The notes beneath the pieces were generated by a model that was not told the DNA's origin, did no database searches, and saw only the letters and a program-made list of their open reading frames with translations. DNA of 64,000 nucleotides from Polynucleobacter difficilis. GTDB taxonomy: Bacteria; Pseudomonadota; Gammaproteobacteria; Burkholderiales; Burkholderiaceae. Positions 1-8,533 of this stretch are shown here, piece by piece; within the stretch, counting starts at the first letter, position 1; each line of letters begins with the position of its first letter. The position numbers were made by a program, and so were the translations under genes. The stretch is taken from assembly GCF_003065365.1 (NCBI RefSeq), contig NZ_CP023276.1:1612001-1676000 (forward strand), read 5' to 3'.

Positions 1-571
1 CACTTTGTATTAACAAACCACCTTCAAGTAAGGGCTTAGCAGTAGCGTCGTCAGCATAGCTTCCAAACACAGCTTCTAGACCTTGCCAACCATCGGGCGC
101 GTACCCGAGTGAGTAGCGCTTCGCAACTTCACCGGTAAGGCCGCGGCTTTTTAAATAATCGATTGCGCGCGGCGCGGCTTTTAATTGATTTTTGTACCAA
201 TCAGCTGCTAAGCCCATAACCTCACTTAAAGCGAGGGCCTGCTGTTGCCTGGCCACATCATTGGCGGTGCGCTCTTCACGCGGTACCGTGAGTCCGGCAG
301 ATCGTGCGAGCTCTTCAATCGTTTCAACGTAACCAAGTCCGGAGTACTCCATTAAAAAGCCGATGGCAGAACCGTGCGCACCACAACCAAAGCAGTGGTA
401 GAACTGCTTTGTCGCCGATACGGAAAATGACGGGGACTTTTCTTGATGGAATGGGCACAGGCCTTGGTAGTTGGCGCCTGCTTTTTTTAACTTAACGTGC
501 TGCCCAACGACGTCGACGATATCAACTCGATTTAATAAATCCGCAATAAACGATTGAGGGATCATGCCCAT
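1..571 (-). CDS. dnaG: DNA primase DnaG (N-terminal part; runs off the window)
   Basis: Primase that makes RNA primers for replication. The reverse-strand translation opens MGMIPQSFIADLL and carries the CHC2 zinc-binding domain: Cys39 and His42 in CPFH, Cys60 and Cys63 in CFGCG. About 190 residues are visible before the window edge; the TOPRIM core and the DnaB-binding domain lie outside. The start is either ATG 571 or ATG 565, two codons later; a purine-rich AAAGAG precedes both. It is the last visible gene of rpsU-yqeY-dnaG, where rpoD would be expected next, outside the window. Confidence 0.95.
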   Translation of the reverse strand, partial: MGMIPQSFIADLLNRVDIVDVVGQHVKLKKAGANYQGLCPFHQEKSPSFSVSATKQFYHCFGCGAHGSAIGFLMEYSGLGYVETIEELARSAGLTVPREERTANDVARQQQALALSEVMGLAADWYKNQLKAAPRAIDYLKSRGLTGEVAKRYSLGYAPDGWQGLEAVFGSYADDATAKPLLEGGLLIQS

Positions 572-590
572 GATGCTCTTTGCTTTGGGC

Positions 591-1037
591 TTACTGAGCG
601 AGCGCCGCTTTCACGAGGCCAGATACCGCGCCCATATCGGCTTTGCCTGCTAGTTGTGGCTTAAGCGCACCAATCACCTTACCCATGTCCTGCGGTCCAC
701 TTGCGCCAAGTTGTTTGATGGTTGCGGTCACAATGGCAGCGACCTCGGCATCGGATAACTGCGCCGGTAAGTAGGCTTGCATGATGGCCATCTCAGCCGC
801 TTCGATCGCCACTAAATCTGCACGGCCTGCTTTTTCAAACTGACTGATGGAATCTTTGCGCTGCTTGATTAACTTTTCAACAATCGCAATTACGCCAGCG
901 TCATCCACTACCACGCGCTCGTCAACCTCACGCTGTTTGATGGCTGCCAGCAAAAGGCGAATTGCACCTAAACGCTCGGCCTCTTTAGCGCGCATGGCGT
1001 TTTTCATATCCTCGGTGATTTGGTCTTTCAGGCTCAT
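591..1037 (-). CDS. yqeY: GatB/YqeY domain protein
   Basis: A 148-residue protein of the YqeY family, which is related to the C-terminal tRNA-binding domain of the amidotransferase subunit GatB. The family is common, and its role as a stand-alone protein is unclear. The sequence MSLKDQITEDMKNAMRAKE and the C-terminal 'ASGPQDMGKVIGALKPQL' are typical. The ATG at 1037 is preceded by AAGGAAA at good spacing; an upstream in-frame extension to 1136 has no support because it crosses the rpsU terminator. It lies between rpsU and dnaG, a usual position in beta-proteobacteria, so it is co-transcribed with the primase gene. Confidence 0.93.
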   Translation of the reverse strand: MSLKDQITEDMKNAMRAKEAERLGAIRLLLAAIKQREVDERVVVDDAGVIAIVEKLIKQRKDSISQFEKAGRADLVAIEAAEMAIMQAYLPAQLSDAEVAAIVTATIKQLGASGPQDMGKVIGALKPQLAGKADMGAVSGLVKAALAQ

Positions 1038-1083
1038 TGCATTTCCTTGCGTGTATTGAATCTCTTGGTGTCTATTAGTACCA

Positions 1084-1125
1084 CAACAAAAAAACAAAAA
1101 CCCGCTGCGTTTTACCGTCAGCGGG
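1084..1125 (-). terminator. Intrinsic terminator/attenuator after rpsU
   Basis: Perfect 7-bp stem CCCGCTG (1101-1107) / CAGCGGG (1119-1125) with an 11-nt loop. On the minus strand it is followed by a T-rich tract (TTTTTGTTTTTTTG). It lies between rpsU and yqeY-dnaG, so it probably ends most rpsU transcripts and lets a fraction read into the primase gene. Confidence 0.8.
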
Positions 1126-1172
1126 CTTGTTGGCAACTCTATAAATTGAGTGCCTGTATTCGGGCTGCCCTC

Positions 1173-1385
1173 TTAGTAGAGCTTTTTAGGCAACATCTGG
1201 CTGCGAATACGCTTGTAATGGCGTTTTGCGGCAGCAGCTTTTTTGCGCTTGCGCTCTGCAGTTGGCTTTTCGTAAAACTCGCGGGCACGCAAGTCAGTCA
1301 AAAGACCGTTTTTTTCAATGGTGCGCTTGAAACGGCGTAATGCCACTTCAAAAGGCTCGTTTTCGCGAAGGCGGACTGTAGTCAT
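1173..1385 (-). CDS. rpsU: 30S ribosomal protein bS21
   Basis: A 70-residue basic protein beginning MTTVRLRENEPFEVALRRFKR, the classic bS21 start, with a Lys/Arg-rich C-terminus (RKRKKAAAAKRHYKR). It belongs to the small ribosomal subunit and acts in translation initiation. It is the first gene of rpsU-yqeY-dnaG and diverges from tsaD across a 73-bp gap. A TAGAAT box on the minus strand at 1441-1436 could be its -10. No strong Shine-Dalgarno is seen. Confidence 0.97.
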   Translation of the reverse strand: MTTVRLRENEPFEVALRRFKRTIEKNGLLTDLRAREFYEKPTAERKRKKAAAAKRHYKRIRSQMLPKKLY

Positions 1386-1458
1386 GCTGGTTTAACTCGT
1401 ATATGCTCGAATAATCGAAATTAACTGAATCACGGATTCTAGCACGGCTTAACTAAAA

Positions 1459-2511
1459 ATGATCGTTTTGGGCATAGAAACTTCCTGTGACGAGACCGGA
1501 ATCGCGGTTTATGACACAAAAAACTGGGAAGCAGGCCAAGCGGCCGGCCTAGGCATATTAGGCCAGGCCCTCCACTCTCAGGTTGCCATGCACCGTGAGT
1601 ATGGGGGCGTTGTCCCCGAATTAGCCTCCAGAGACCATATTCGGCGGGTTTTACCCCTGCTTGAGCAGGCTTTAGACGAGGCCAGCCTGCCCCTGGAGTC
1701 GATTGATGCCATTGCCTATACCCAAGGCCCGGGACTTGCTGGGGCCCTTTTGGTGGGGACCGCCTTTGGCCGGTCCCTGGCACTGGCTTTAAACAAACCT
1801 TCGATTGGCGTGCACCACCTTGAGGGCCACCTACTCTCCCCCCTTTTGGGTGAATCCGCCCCCCGTTTTCCATTTATTGCCCTCTTGGTATCGGGTGGCC
1901 ACACCCAACTGATGGCAGTGGAAGGGGTCGGGCAATACGAACTTCTTGGGGAAACCGTCGATGATGCCGCCGGTGAGGCATTCGATAAAACGGCCAAATT
2001 ATTGGGCTTGGACTACCCCGGCGGCGCTGCGGTATCGCTCTTGGCGGAACGTGGCAAACCAGGGCGCTTTGATTTACCCCGGCCAATGCTCCATTCAGGT
2101 GACTTAGATTTTTCATTTTCAGGACTCAAAACAGCCGTCCTCAATCAAGTCAATCGCTTTAGCCCTGACAGCCCGGACGATAAAGCGCAGTTTGATGCCG
2201 ATCTAGCCCATGCCTTTGTTGAGTCTCTAGTGGATGTATTGGTACAGAAGTCGGCCAAAGTTATAAAACAAACGGGCTACCGTGATTTGGTCTTGGCTGG
2301 CGGAGTGGGTGCTAACAAACAACTTAGAGCGGCGCTCAATGCACGTGCACAACGCGATCAGTTTCAGGTGCACTACCCGCCGCTGCAGCTTTGCACCGAC
2401 AACGGCGTCATGATTGCTTTTGCGGGGGCCTTGCGTTTGCTTGCAGGGCACCAGGACGGTGGTACTGCCGCCTTTGACGTTAAACCGCGTTGGGATTTAA
2501 CTGCCGCTTAA
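1459..2511 (+). CDS. tsaD: tRNA N6-threonylcarbamoyladenosine transferase TsaD
   Basis: Transfers the threonylcarbamoyl group to A37 of ANN-decoding tRNAs, with TsaB and TsaE as partners. The 350-residue length is normal. Visible features are the N-terminal IETSCDETG, the metal-binding HHLEGH at 119-124, the ASKHA-fold 'LLVSGGHTQL', and the C-terminal TDNGVMIAFAG. The ATG at 1459 has no clear Shine-Dalgarno. It diverges from rpsU, the order known from many proteobacteria, and its last 15 bases overlap the 3' end of dxs on the other strand. Confidence 0.97.
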   Translation: MIVLGIETSCDETGIAVYDTKNWEAGQAAGLGILGQALHSQVAMHREYGGVVPELASRDHIRRVLPLLEQALDEASLPLESIDAIAYTQGPGLAGALLVGTAFGRSLALALNKPSIGVHHLEGHLLSPLLGESAPRFPFIALLVSGGHTQLMAVEGVGQYELLGETVDDAAGEAFDKTAKLLGLDYPGGAAVSLLAERGKPGRFDLPRPMLHSGDLDFSFSGLKTAVLNQVNRFSPDSPDDKAQFDADLAHAFVESLVDVLVQKSAKVIKQTGYRDLVLAGGVGANKQLRAALNARAQRDQFQVHYPPLQLCTDNGVMIAFAGALRLLAGHQDGGTAAFDVKPRWDLTAA

Positions 2512-4377
2512 CGATGAGAAGCGAGCGGTAATTGAAGTCTTAATGCCATCCGCATCCAGACCGCAACGCGACATTAATAAGTTGTAATCACCATGCTCAA
2601 TGAATTCATCCTTCAGGCCCAATTGCAATACTGGCTTATTGATATTCAATTGGATGAGCGCCTCTAAGCAAGCACTACCAGCGCCCCCCATAATTGCGCC
2701 GTCCTCAATCGTCACGAGGTAGTCATGGTTGGCAGCAACCGCTTTCAGCAAATCGACGTCCAAGGGTTTTACAAAACGCATATTCACTACGGTTGCATTA
2801 AGTAGCTCACCCACATCAAGCGCAGGGTACAGCAATGTTCCAAACGCCAAAATGGCAAGCCGTTTGCCAGCAGCTGCAGTTGACTCACGCCGTACCTCGC
2901 CCTTGCCCAAAGGCACACTACGCAATTCAGCTGAAGGCTTGACGCCAGCCCCGGAGCCCCGCGGGTAACGCACAGCACTTGGGTGCGGCTGACGATAGGC
3001 TGTAGTGAGTAAATCGCGGCACTCGGATTCATCTGCCGGAGTCATCACCAGCATGTTCGGTATGCAGCGCAAGAAGGGAATGTCATACGCGCCAGCATGG
3101 GTCGCACCATCGGCACCCACTAAACCAGCGCGATCGAGCGCAAACACCACTGGCAAATCCTGAATCGCTACATCATGAATCAGTTGGTCGTAGGCGCGTT
3201 GCAAAAAGGTGGAATAAATCGCCACCACTGGCTTCATGCCTTCACAGGCCATGCCTGCAGCAAAGGTAACGGCATGCTGTTCTGCAATGCCAACGTCGTA
3301 ATAGCGATCAGGGAAGCGCTTTTCAAACTCGACGAGGCCCGATCCCTCGCGCATAGCAGGCGTGATGCCAACTAGCAGCGGATCGGCATGCGCCATATTG
3401 CACAGCCACTCACCAAATACCTGCGTAAAGGTTTGCTTGGTATTACTTGCTTTTTGAATGCCCTCGGAGGGATTAAATTTACCGGGGCCGTGATACAGAA
3501 CCGGATCGGCTTCTGCCAACATGTACCCTTGGCCCTTACGCGTGACCACATGCAAAAACTGTGGGCCGCCGCCTTCCAGAGCTAGTCGTCGAACGTTTTG
3601 CAGCATGGGCAGCAAAGCATCTAAATCGTGGCCATCGATCGGACCAAAATAGTTAAAACCAAATTCTTGAAAAATCGTCGATGGCGATACCATGCCCTTC
3701 GCATGGTCCTCTAAGCGCTTAGCAAACTCGCGCAATGGTGGCGCAATCGATAAAACGCTATCGATGCCTTTTTTGGTTGCTGAATAAATGTTGCCGCTGA
3801 GTAGGCGCGCGAGATAGCGATTGAGCGCCCCCACTGCGGGCGAAATCGACATGTCGTTGTCATTCAAAATCACGATCAAGGGCAAGTCATCGTAGACACC
3901 AGCGTTATTCATGGCTTCAAACGGCATGCCGGCGCTCATGGCGCCATCACCTATGACCGCAACTGCAACCCGCTGCTCGCCTTTGGTTTGCGCTGCCCTA
4001 GCCATGCCCATGGCCGCAGAAATACTTGTCGAAGAATGGCCAGTGCCGAAGGTATCGTATTCACTTTCTGCGCGGCGCGGAAATCCAGAGAGGCCATTAA
4101 ATTGGCGCAGGGTACTCATGCGCTCACGGCGACCCGTCAAAATTTTATGGGGGTAACTTTGATGCCCGACGTCCCACACAATGCGATCACGTGGCGTATC
4201 AAATACGTAATGGAGCGCAATCGATAACTCGACCGTACCTAAGTTAGACGATAAGTGTCCGCCGGTTTTGGATACCGAATCAATGACAAACTGACGTAGC
4301 TCATCGGCAAGGGCTGGCAGCGCCTCGCGTTCCAATTTACGCAAATCAGCAGGATCATTAATCGTATTCAACATCAT
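2497..4377 (-). CDS. dxs: 1-deoxy-D-xylulose-5-phosphate synthase
   Basis: Thiamine-diphosphate enzyme that joins pyruvate and glyceraldehyde 3-phosphate in the first step of the MEP isoprenoid pathway. The 626 residues are full length. Visible are VWDVGHQSYPHKILTGR, the TPP motif from GDGAMSAGMPFEAMNN to NDNDMSIS, and the transketolase pyrimidine domain from about 320 with GIAEQHAVTFAAGMA. The start is one of two adjacent ATGs (4377/4374). It is the third gene of xseB-ispA-dxs, so the first pathway enzyme and the prenyl synthase are encoded together. Confidence 0.98.
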   Translation of the reverse strand: MMLNTINDPADLRKLEREALPALADELRQFVIDSVSKTGGHLSSNLGTVELSIALHYVFDTPRDRIVWDVGHQSYPHKILTGRRERMSTLRQFNGLSGFPRRAESEYDTFGTGHSSTSISAAMGMARAAQTKGEQRVAVAVIGDGAMSAGMPFEAMNNAGVYDDLPLIVILNDNDMSISPAVGALNRYLARLLSGNIYSATKKGIDSVLSIAPPLREFAKRLEDHAKGMVSPSTIFQEFGFNYFGPIDGHDLDALLPMLQNVRRLALEGGGPQFLHVVTRKGQGYMLAEADPVLYHGPGKFNPSEGIQKASNTKQTFTQVFGEWLCNMAHADPLLVGITPAMREGSGLVEFEKRFPDRYYDVGIAEQHAVTFAAGMACEGMKPVVAIYSTFLQRAYDQLIHDVAIQDLPVVFALDRAGLVGADGATHAGAYDIPFLRCIPNMLVMTPADESECRDLLTTAYRQPHPSAVRYPRGSGAGVKPSAELRSVPLGKGEVRRESTAAAGKRLAILAFGTLLYPALDVGELLNATVVNMRFVKPLDVDLLKAVAANHDYLVTIEDGAIMGGAGSACLEALIQLNINKPVLQLGLKDEFIEHGDYNLLMSRCGLDADGIKTSITARFSSLSGS

Positions 4378-4405
4378 CGTAGTCAGAACGTAGTTAAAAA
4401 AATAA

Positions 4406-5290
4406 TTAGTGTGTGCGCTCTACTACAAGCCGCGCCAGTGCGCGCAGTGCATCTGCTTTGGGACCAAACGATGCAAGACTATCTAAAGCATGGGCTTGTA
4501 ATTCTTTCGCTTGGTTTTGAGCATACTCTAAGCCCATCAGCGTGACGTAGGTTGGTTTATCGTCTGCCGCATCTTTGCCGGCAGTCTTACCCAAAGTTTG
4601 GCTATCGGCAGTTGCATCCAGCACATCATCCACCACCTGAAAAGCCAGCCCGAGCGCAGTCGAGTATTGCGTCAATTGAGTCAGCGCAGTTGCATCCAGC
4701 TCGGCAGCAATCGCGCCCATGCGAACGGCACAGCTCAGCAAAGCACCGGTTTTCATGGCGTGCATTTGCTTGAGGGCAGTGAGATCAATTTTTTGGCCCA
4801 CGCTCTCCAAGTCAATCGCCTGCCCACCAGCCATACCAAGGGAGCCTGAGGCTTTACTTAACTCACCAATCAGAGATAAGCGCATCTCCGCCGTGCCTTT
4901 AGTGGCCACTAATACCTCAAACGCTTTCGTTTGCAGGGCGTCGCCAACCAAAAGTGCCGTTGCCTCATCAAATGCTTTGTGTACGGTAGGGCGCCCGCGA
5001 CGTAAATCATCGTCATCCATGCACGGTAGATCATCGTGCACCAAGGAATAGGCATGAATCATCTCAATGGCGGCTGCAGCAGCATCGAGTACCTCAGGCT
5101 TGGACTTACCCAGCTCACCCGCAGCAAACACCAATAAAGGACGAATCCGTTTACCGCCCCCTTGGGCGGCATAGCGCATGGCCTCATGCAAGCGTTGCGG
5201 CAGTAACTGGGCTGAATCAAGACGAAGATCCAAAGCTGTTTCGGCGCGCGCCGAGCCGGCCTGTAACCACACTCCAAAATCAAATGTCAT
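4406..5290 (-). CDS. ispA: Polyprenyl synthetase, farnesyl diphosphate synthase type
   Basis: Condenses isopentenyl diphosphate with allylic diphosphates, probably to farnesyl diphosphate for quinones and undecaprenyl carriers. In 294 residues the first Asp-rich motif HDDLPCMDDDDLRRGRP lies at about 85-101, with the CxxxDD insertion typical of bacterial FPP synthases, and the second is 'FQVVDDVLD' near 215. GGKRIRP near 45 binds diphosphate. It sits 4 bp after xseB and 28 bp before dxs. Product chain length cannot be settled from sequence alone. Confidence 0.93.
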   Translation of the reverse strand: MTFDFGVWLQAGSARAETALDLRLDSAQLLPQRLHEAMRYAAQGGGKRIRPLLVFAAGELGKSKPEVLDAAAAAIEMIHAYSLVHDDLPCMDDDDLRRGRPTVHKAFDEATALLVGDALQTKAFEVLVATKGTAEMRLSLIGELSKASGSLGMAGGQAIDLESVGQKIDLTALKQMHAMKTGALLSCAVRMGAIAAELDATALTQLTQYSTALGLAFQVVDDVLDATADSQTLGKTAGKDAADDKPTYVTLMGLEYAQNQAKELQAHALDSLASFGPKADALRALARLVVERTH

Positions 5291-5294
5291 GGGA

Positions 5295-5528
5295 TTAGGC
5301 CTCGAATACCCGAACCTGTTGCTCGACTTGCGCTAAGACACCCTGGCAATGGCGCAATAAAGCGGCACCGCGCTGATAAGCGGCCAAGGTTTCTTCAAGG
5401 GAATATTGACCTGACTCCATATCGGCAATCAGTTTTTCAAGTTCTTTGACTGCCTGCTCATAGCGCAGGGCTGGGTCAATTTGCACCTCTATGCCATTGG
5501 CAATGGCATCGGATTTTTTTGCTGGCAT
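5295..5528 (-). CDS. xseB: Exodeoxyribonuclease VII small subunit
   Basis: A 77-residue helical subunit that pairs with XseA to degrade single-stranded DNA. The central pattern YEQAVKELEKLIADMESG with 'LEETLAAYQRGAALLRHCQ' is diagnostic for XseB. It is the first gene of xseB-ispA-dxs, an order shared with E. coli and many proteobacteria. xseA is not in the window, which is usual. Confidence 0.96.
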   Translation of the reverse strand: MPAKKSDAIANGIEVQIDPALRYEQAVKELEKLIADMESGQYSLEETLAAYQRGAALLRHCQGVLAQVEQQVRVFEA

Positions 5529-5638
5529 GTGCAGTTTCCGGAAAATAAGGGGGTTATATGGCTCGTATGCCTAAATCATGCCTGATTTTCCACCAAAGCA
5601 GCGTCTTCCTATAAAAGCGAGCCCCAGTCATCGGTGGG

Positions 5639-5644
5639 TATAAT
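5639..5644 (+). promoter_or_regulatory. Possible -10 box upstream of the Rieske oxygenase gene
   Basis: A perfect TATAAT lies in the roughly 200-bp divergent gap between xseB and the Rieske gene, about 90 bases before the start codon. No convincing -35 hexamer is seen at 16-18 nt spacing. The rest of the gap holds nothing I recognise. Confidence 0.35.
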
Positions 5645-5731
5645 CCCCTCCTTCCTTTCCAATATCGATCTTTCGATGGTTGGATTGGTTGTTCCGCTTA
5701 GCTTCGGCTGACTTTTTCGGGGGTGGGGAGA

Positions 5732-6829
5732 ATGACTAATCTGGCTACCGCGCAGCAACTTGCGCCGTCCAATCTGCAGTTGCCGGTCTCGGCCTACTTT
5801 GACGTTGATCTATATCAGCGCGAAATGGCTCTGCTTTTTAAGCAGGGCCCGGGCTATGTTGGTCATCAACTCATGGTTCCAGATCAAGGCTCCTACCGCA
5901 CCCTTTCCGCCGAGAACGAAGGTCGCTTACTGGTTCGAAATAGCACAGGCGTTGAACTCCTCTCCAATGTATGCCGCCATCGTCAGGCGCTCATGCTCAA
6001 TGGCTCAGGTCAAGTCGATACCATCGTTTGCCCTTTGCACCGCTGGACCTATGACTTAGAGGGGCAGTTGCTGGGAGCGCCTCATTTTGGCGATAAGCCC
6101 TGCTTGCATTTAGGTAAATCGCCTTTGCAAAATTGGCAAGGCATGCTGTTTGAAGGTCCACGCGATGTTGTAAAAGACCTGGGCAAATTAGGTGTTGCCG
6201 ACGATTTGGATTTTACGGGCTACATGCTCGACCACGTTGAGGTGCATGAGTGCAACTACAACTGGAAAACCTTCATTGAGGTTTACCTCGAGGATTACCA
6301 TGTGGTGCCGTTTCATCCGGGGCTTGGTCAATTTGTCTCCTGTGAAGACTTGCATTGGGAATTCGGTGATTGGCATAGCGTACAAACCGTGGGCATCCAT
6401 AAAAACCTCGCCAATCCGGGCTCTCCCGTGTATCGCCAATGGCATGACGCAGTGCTGCGCCACCATGGCAATAAGCCCCCGCGGCATGGTGCTATTTGGT
6501 TGACCTACTACCCCAATGTAATGGTCGAGTGGTATCCGAGCGTGCTGTGCATCTCCACACTGCATCCCCTGGGACCCAATAAAACCCGCAATATTGTGGA
6601 GTTTTACTACCCCGAAGAAATCGCCCTATTTGAGCGTGAGTTCGTCGAGGCTGAGCGCGCCGCATATATGGAAACCTGCACCGAGGATGATGAGATTGCA
6701 GAGCGCATGGATGCGGGTCGCGCCGCGCTCCTCGCACGGGGCGTAAACGAAGTTGGCCCCTATCAAAGTCCGATGGAAGACGGCATGCAGCATTTCCATG
6801 AATGGTATCGCCGGGAGATGCAGTTTTAA
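5732..6829 (+). CDS. Rieske non-heme iron oxygenase, alpha-subunit type
   Basis: A 365-residue ring-hydroxylating or choline-monooxygenase-like oxygenase. The Rieske [2Fe-2S] ligands are Cys81 and His83 (CRH) and Cys100 and His103 (CPLH). The mononuclear iron site shows His190 and His195 in EDYHVVPFH, with a later acidic patch (TEDDEIAERMD) to supply the carboxylate ligand. ATG 5732 was preferred to an in-frame GTG at 5723 because a GGGGG/GGGGAG tract lies just upstream. No reductase, ferredoxin or beta subunit is adjacent, so substrate and electron donor are unknown. The next gene, a sulfurtransferase, follows 64 bp later. Confidence 0.88.
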   Translation: MTNLATAQQLAPSNLQLPVSAYFDVDLYQREMALLFKQGPGYVGHQLMVPDQGSYRTLSAENEGRLLVRNSTGVELLSNVCRHRQALMLNGSGQVDTIVCPLHRWTYDLEGQLLGAPHFGDKPCLHLGKSPLQNWQGMLFEGPRDVVKDLGKLGVADDLDFTGYMLDHVEVHECNYNWKTFIEVYLEDYHVVPFHPGLGQFVSCEDLHWEFGDWHSVQTVGIHKNLANPGSPVYRQWHDAVLRHHGNKPPRHGAIWLTYYPNVMVEWYPSVLCISTLHPLGPNKTRNIVEFYYPEEIALFEREFVEAERAAYMETCTEDDEIAERMDAGRAALLARGVNEVGPYQSPMEDGMQHFHEWYRREMQF

Positions 6830-6893
6830 CTAGGCCGGCAGATGTATTCACGGTAGACTATTTTTTACCGACGACCCATAAGGAGCTTGCGCT

Positions 6894-7736
6894 ATGCACC
6901 CACTCATCACGCCCAATCAATTAGAAGAGCTCGTTAATACCGGCGCAGATATTCTGATCTGCGACTGCCGCTTTGATTTAACCAATCCGCAAGCGGGTCG
7001 TGAAGCCTATAACGCAGGGCATATATTGGGTGCCATTTACGTCGATCTGGATCGCGATCTCTCTGCTGCAAAAACCGGGAGCAACGGTCGTCATCCACTT
7101 CCGAGCCCCCAAGCGTGGGCAGATACAAAGCAGCGCCTTGGTATTGATCCAAAAACAACCGTCATTGCCTACGATAATCACGGCTCGGTCTATGCAAGCC
7201 GTTTGTGGTGGATGCTCAAAGCCAGTGGGCATGCGCATGTCCAAGTCTTGGATGGTGGCCTCTCGGCATGGAATGGCTCGATTGGCACCATTCCACCAGT
7301 GATTGAGCCTTTAAAAGTAACTCCGGCTCCGCAGGATTGGGCGGGCGCAGTCACAGTAGACGCCATTGAAGAATGCATTGCAGATCCGAATTTACTGGGT
7401 CATTGCATGATCGATGCGCGTGCTGAGGATCGCTTTCGCGGGGAAAATGAAACCTTGGATCCCATCGGCGGCCATATTCCAGGGGCGCTGAATCGATTCT
7501 TTAAACACAATCTGAGCGCAGGGCAATTTAAATCACCTGAGGTCTTGCGCACTGAATTTAAAGCCTTGCTGGGCAGCACTCCTGCAAGCAAGGTGATCAA
7601 TCAGTGCGGCTCTGGCGTGAGTGCTTGCCATAATCTACTGGCGATGGAAGTGGCCGGCTTATCTGGAGCGCGTTTATACGCTGGCAGCTGGAGTGAGTGG
7701 TGCGCCGATCCAAAACGGCCGATTGCTACCACCTAG
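6894..7736 (+). CDS. sseA: 3-mercaptopyruvate sulfurtransferase (tandem rhodanese)
   Basis: Moves sulfur from 3-mercaptopyruvate to thiols or cyanide. Its 280 residues form two rhodanese domains; the N-terminal one is inactive in this family. The active-site loop is CGSGVSA with the nucleophile at Cys238, the mercaptopyruvate-type signature rather than the CRKGVTA of thiosulfate sulfurtransferases. 'YAGSWSEW' near 262 is also typical. AAGGAG lies 8 nt before the ATG. It is in line with the Rieske gene and may be co-transcribed with it. Confidence 0.92.
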   Translation: MHPLITPNQLEELVNTGADILICDCRFDLTNPQAGREAYNAGHILGAIYVDLDRDLSAAKTGSNGRHPLPSPQAWADTKQRLGIDPKTTVIAYDNHGSVYASRLWWMLKASGHAHVQVLDGGLSAWNGSIGTIPPVIEPLKVTPAPQDWAGAVTVDAIEECIADPNLLGHCMIDARAEDRFRGENETLDPIGGHIPGALNRFFKHNLSAGQFKSPEVLRTEFKALLGSTPASKVINQCGSGVSACHNLLAMEVAGLSGARLYAGSWSEWCADPKRPIATT

Positions 7737-7759
7737 ATCGCCCGTTCTTGTGGGGCTGC

Positions 7760-8533
7760 TTAGTGTCCGCGCGAGAGCAATACAACGAGGCCAACACCAC
7801 AGCCAATCAGGGCGATTTGACGCAGAGACTCCCGCCAATGGGATCTGCGGTGCATTTGCGGAATTAAATCACTCACGGCAATATAAATAAATCCACTCGA
7901 GGCAATCACGAGCAAGTACGGCATAGCCGCATTGGCTTTTTCTAAAAAGTAAAAGCCAAGTACGCCGCCCAAAACCGATAGAGCGCCACTAATGATGTTG
8001 TAAAGAAGCGCCCGCATGCGTGAGAAGCCGGCATTAATCAGCACAATGAAGTCACCAATCTCCTGTGGAATTTCATGTGCCACGATCGCAATTGCCGTAA
8101 ACATGCCCACCTCAAAATCAACCATGAATGCGGCGGCAATCAATACACCATCCACGAAGTTATGCAGACCATCGCCAATCAAAATCATCCAACCGCTTTG
8201 ACCGGCCTCTTCTGCATCATGTCCATGGTGGTGGTCGTGGCCATCGCCCTCGTGATGATGACTATGGCGCAGTAGTGCGACTTTCTCAAGCAAAAAGAAA
8301 CCCAGCAAGCCAGCAAGCAGAACGCCAAAGAGTACATGGGCATCTACCCCGGGCATCTCAAATGCTTCAGGCAATGAATGCAGCAAGGCAGTAGCCAGCA
8401 AAATGCCAACTGAAATACTCACCATGCGGTCAACGAGCTTCGCCAAAACACCCAGCGATAGGCTAGCTGCAATCAGAACACTGGAGAGACCTGCGCCTGC
8501 TGTTACTAAAACGATGAGCTGCAGAGCGGTCAT
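7760..8533 (-). CDS. ZIP-family divalent metal transporter
   Basis: An inner-membrane protein of 257 residues with about seven or eight hydrophobic helices. The ZIP metal path is visible as HNFVDG (124-129) in helix IV and HEIPQEIGD (153-161) in helix V. The cytoplasmic loop before it (about 90-106) is very His-rich (HSHHH, HDHHHGHD) and probably binds zinc or another divalent ion. The start overlaps the stop of the upstream hydrolase by 4 bp (ATGA), so the two are translationally coupled. The metal cannot be named from sequence; zinc is the usual family substrate. Confidence 0.93.
   Translation of the reverse strand: MTALQLIVLVTAGAGLSSVLIAASLSLGVLAKLVDRMVSISVGILLATALLHSLPEAFEMPGVDAHVLFGVLLAGLLGFFLLEKVALLRHSHHHEGDGHDHHHGHDAEEAGQSGWMILIGDGLHNFVDGVLIAAAFMVDFEVGMFTAIAIVAHEIPQEIGDFIVLINAGFSRMRALLYNIISGALSVLGGVLGFYFLEKANAAMPYLLVIASSGFIYIAVSDLIPQMHRRSHWRESLRQIALIGCGVGLVVLLSRGH

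Noticed and set aside
1439..1873. Minus-strand open frame of 144 codons inside tsaD
   Set aside because: Gly/Pro-rich low-complexity antisense translation of a complete tsaD.
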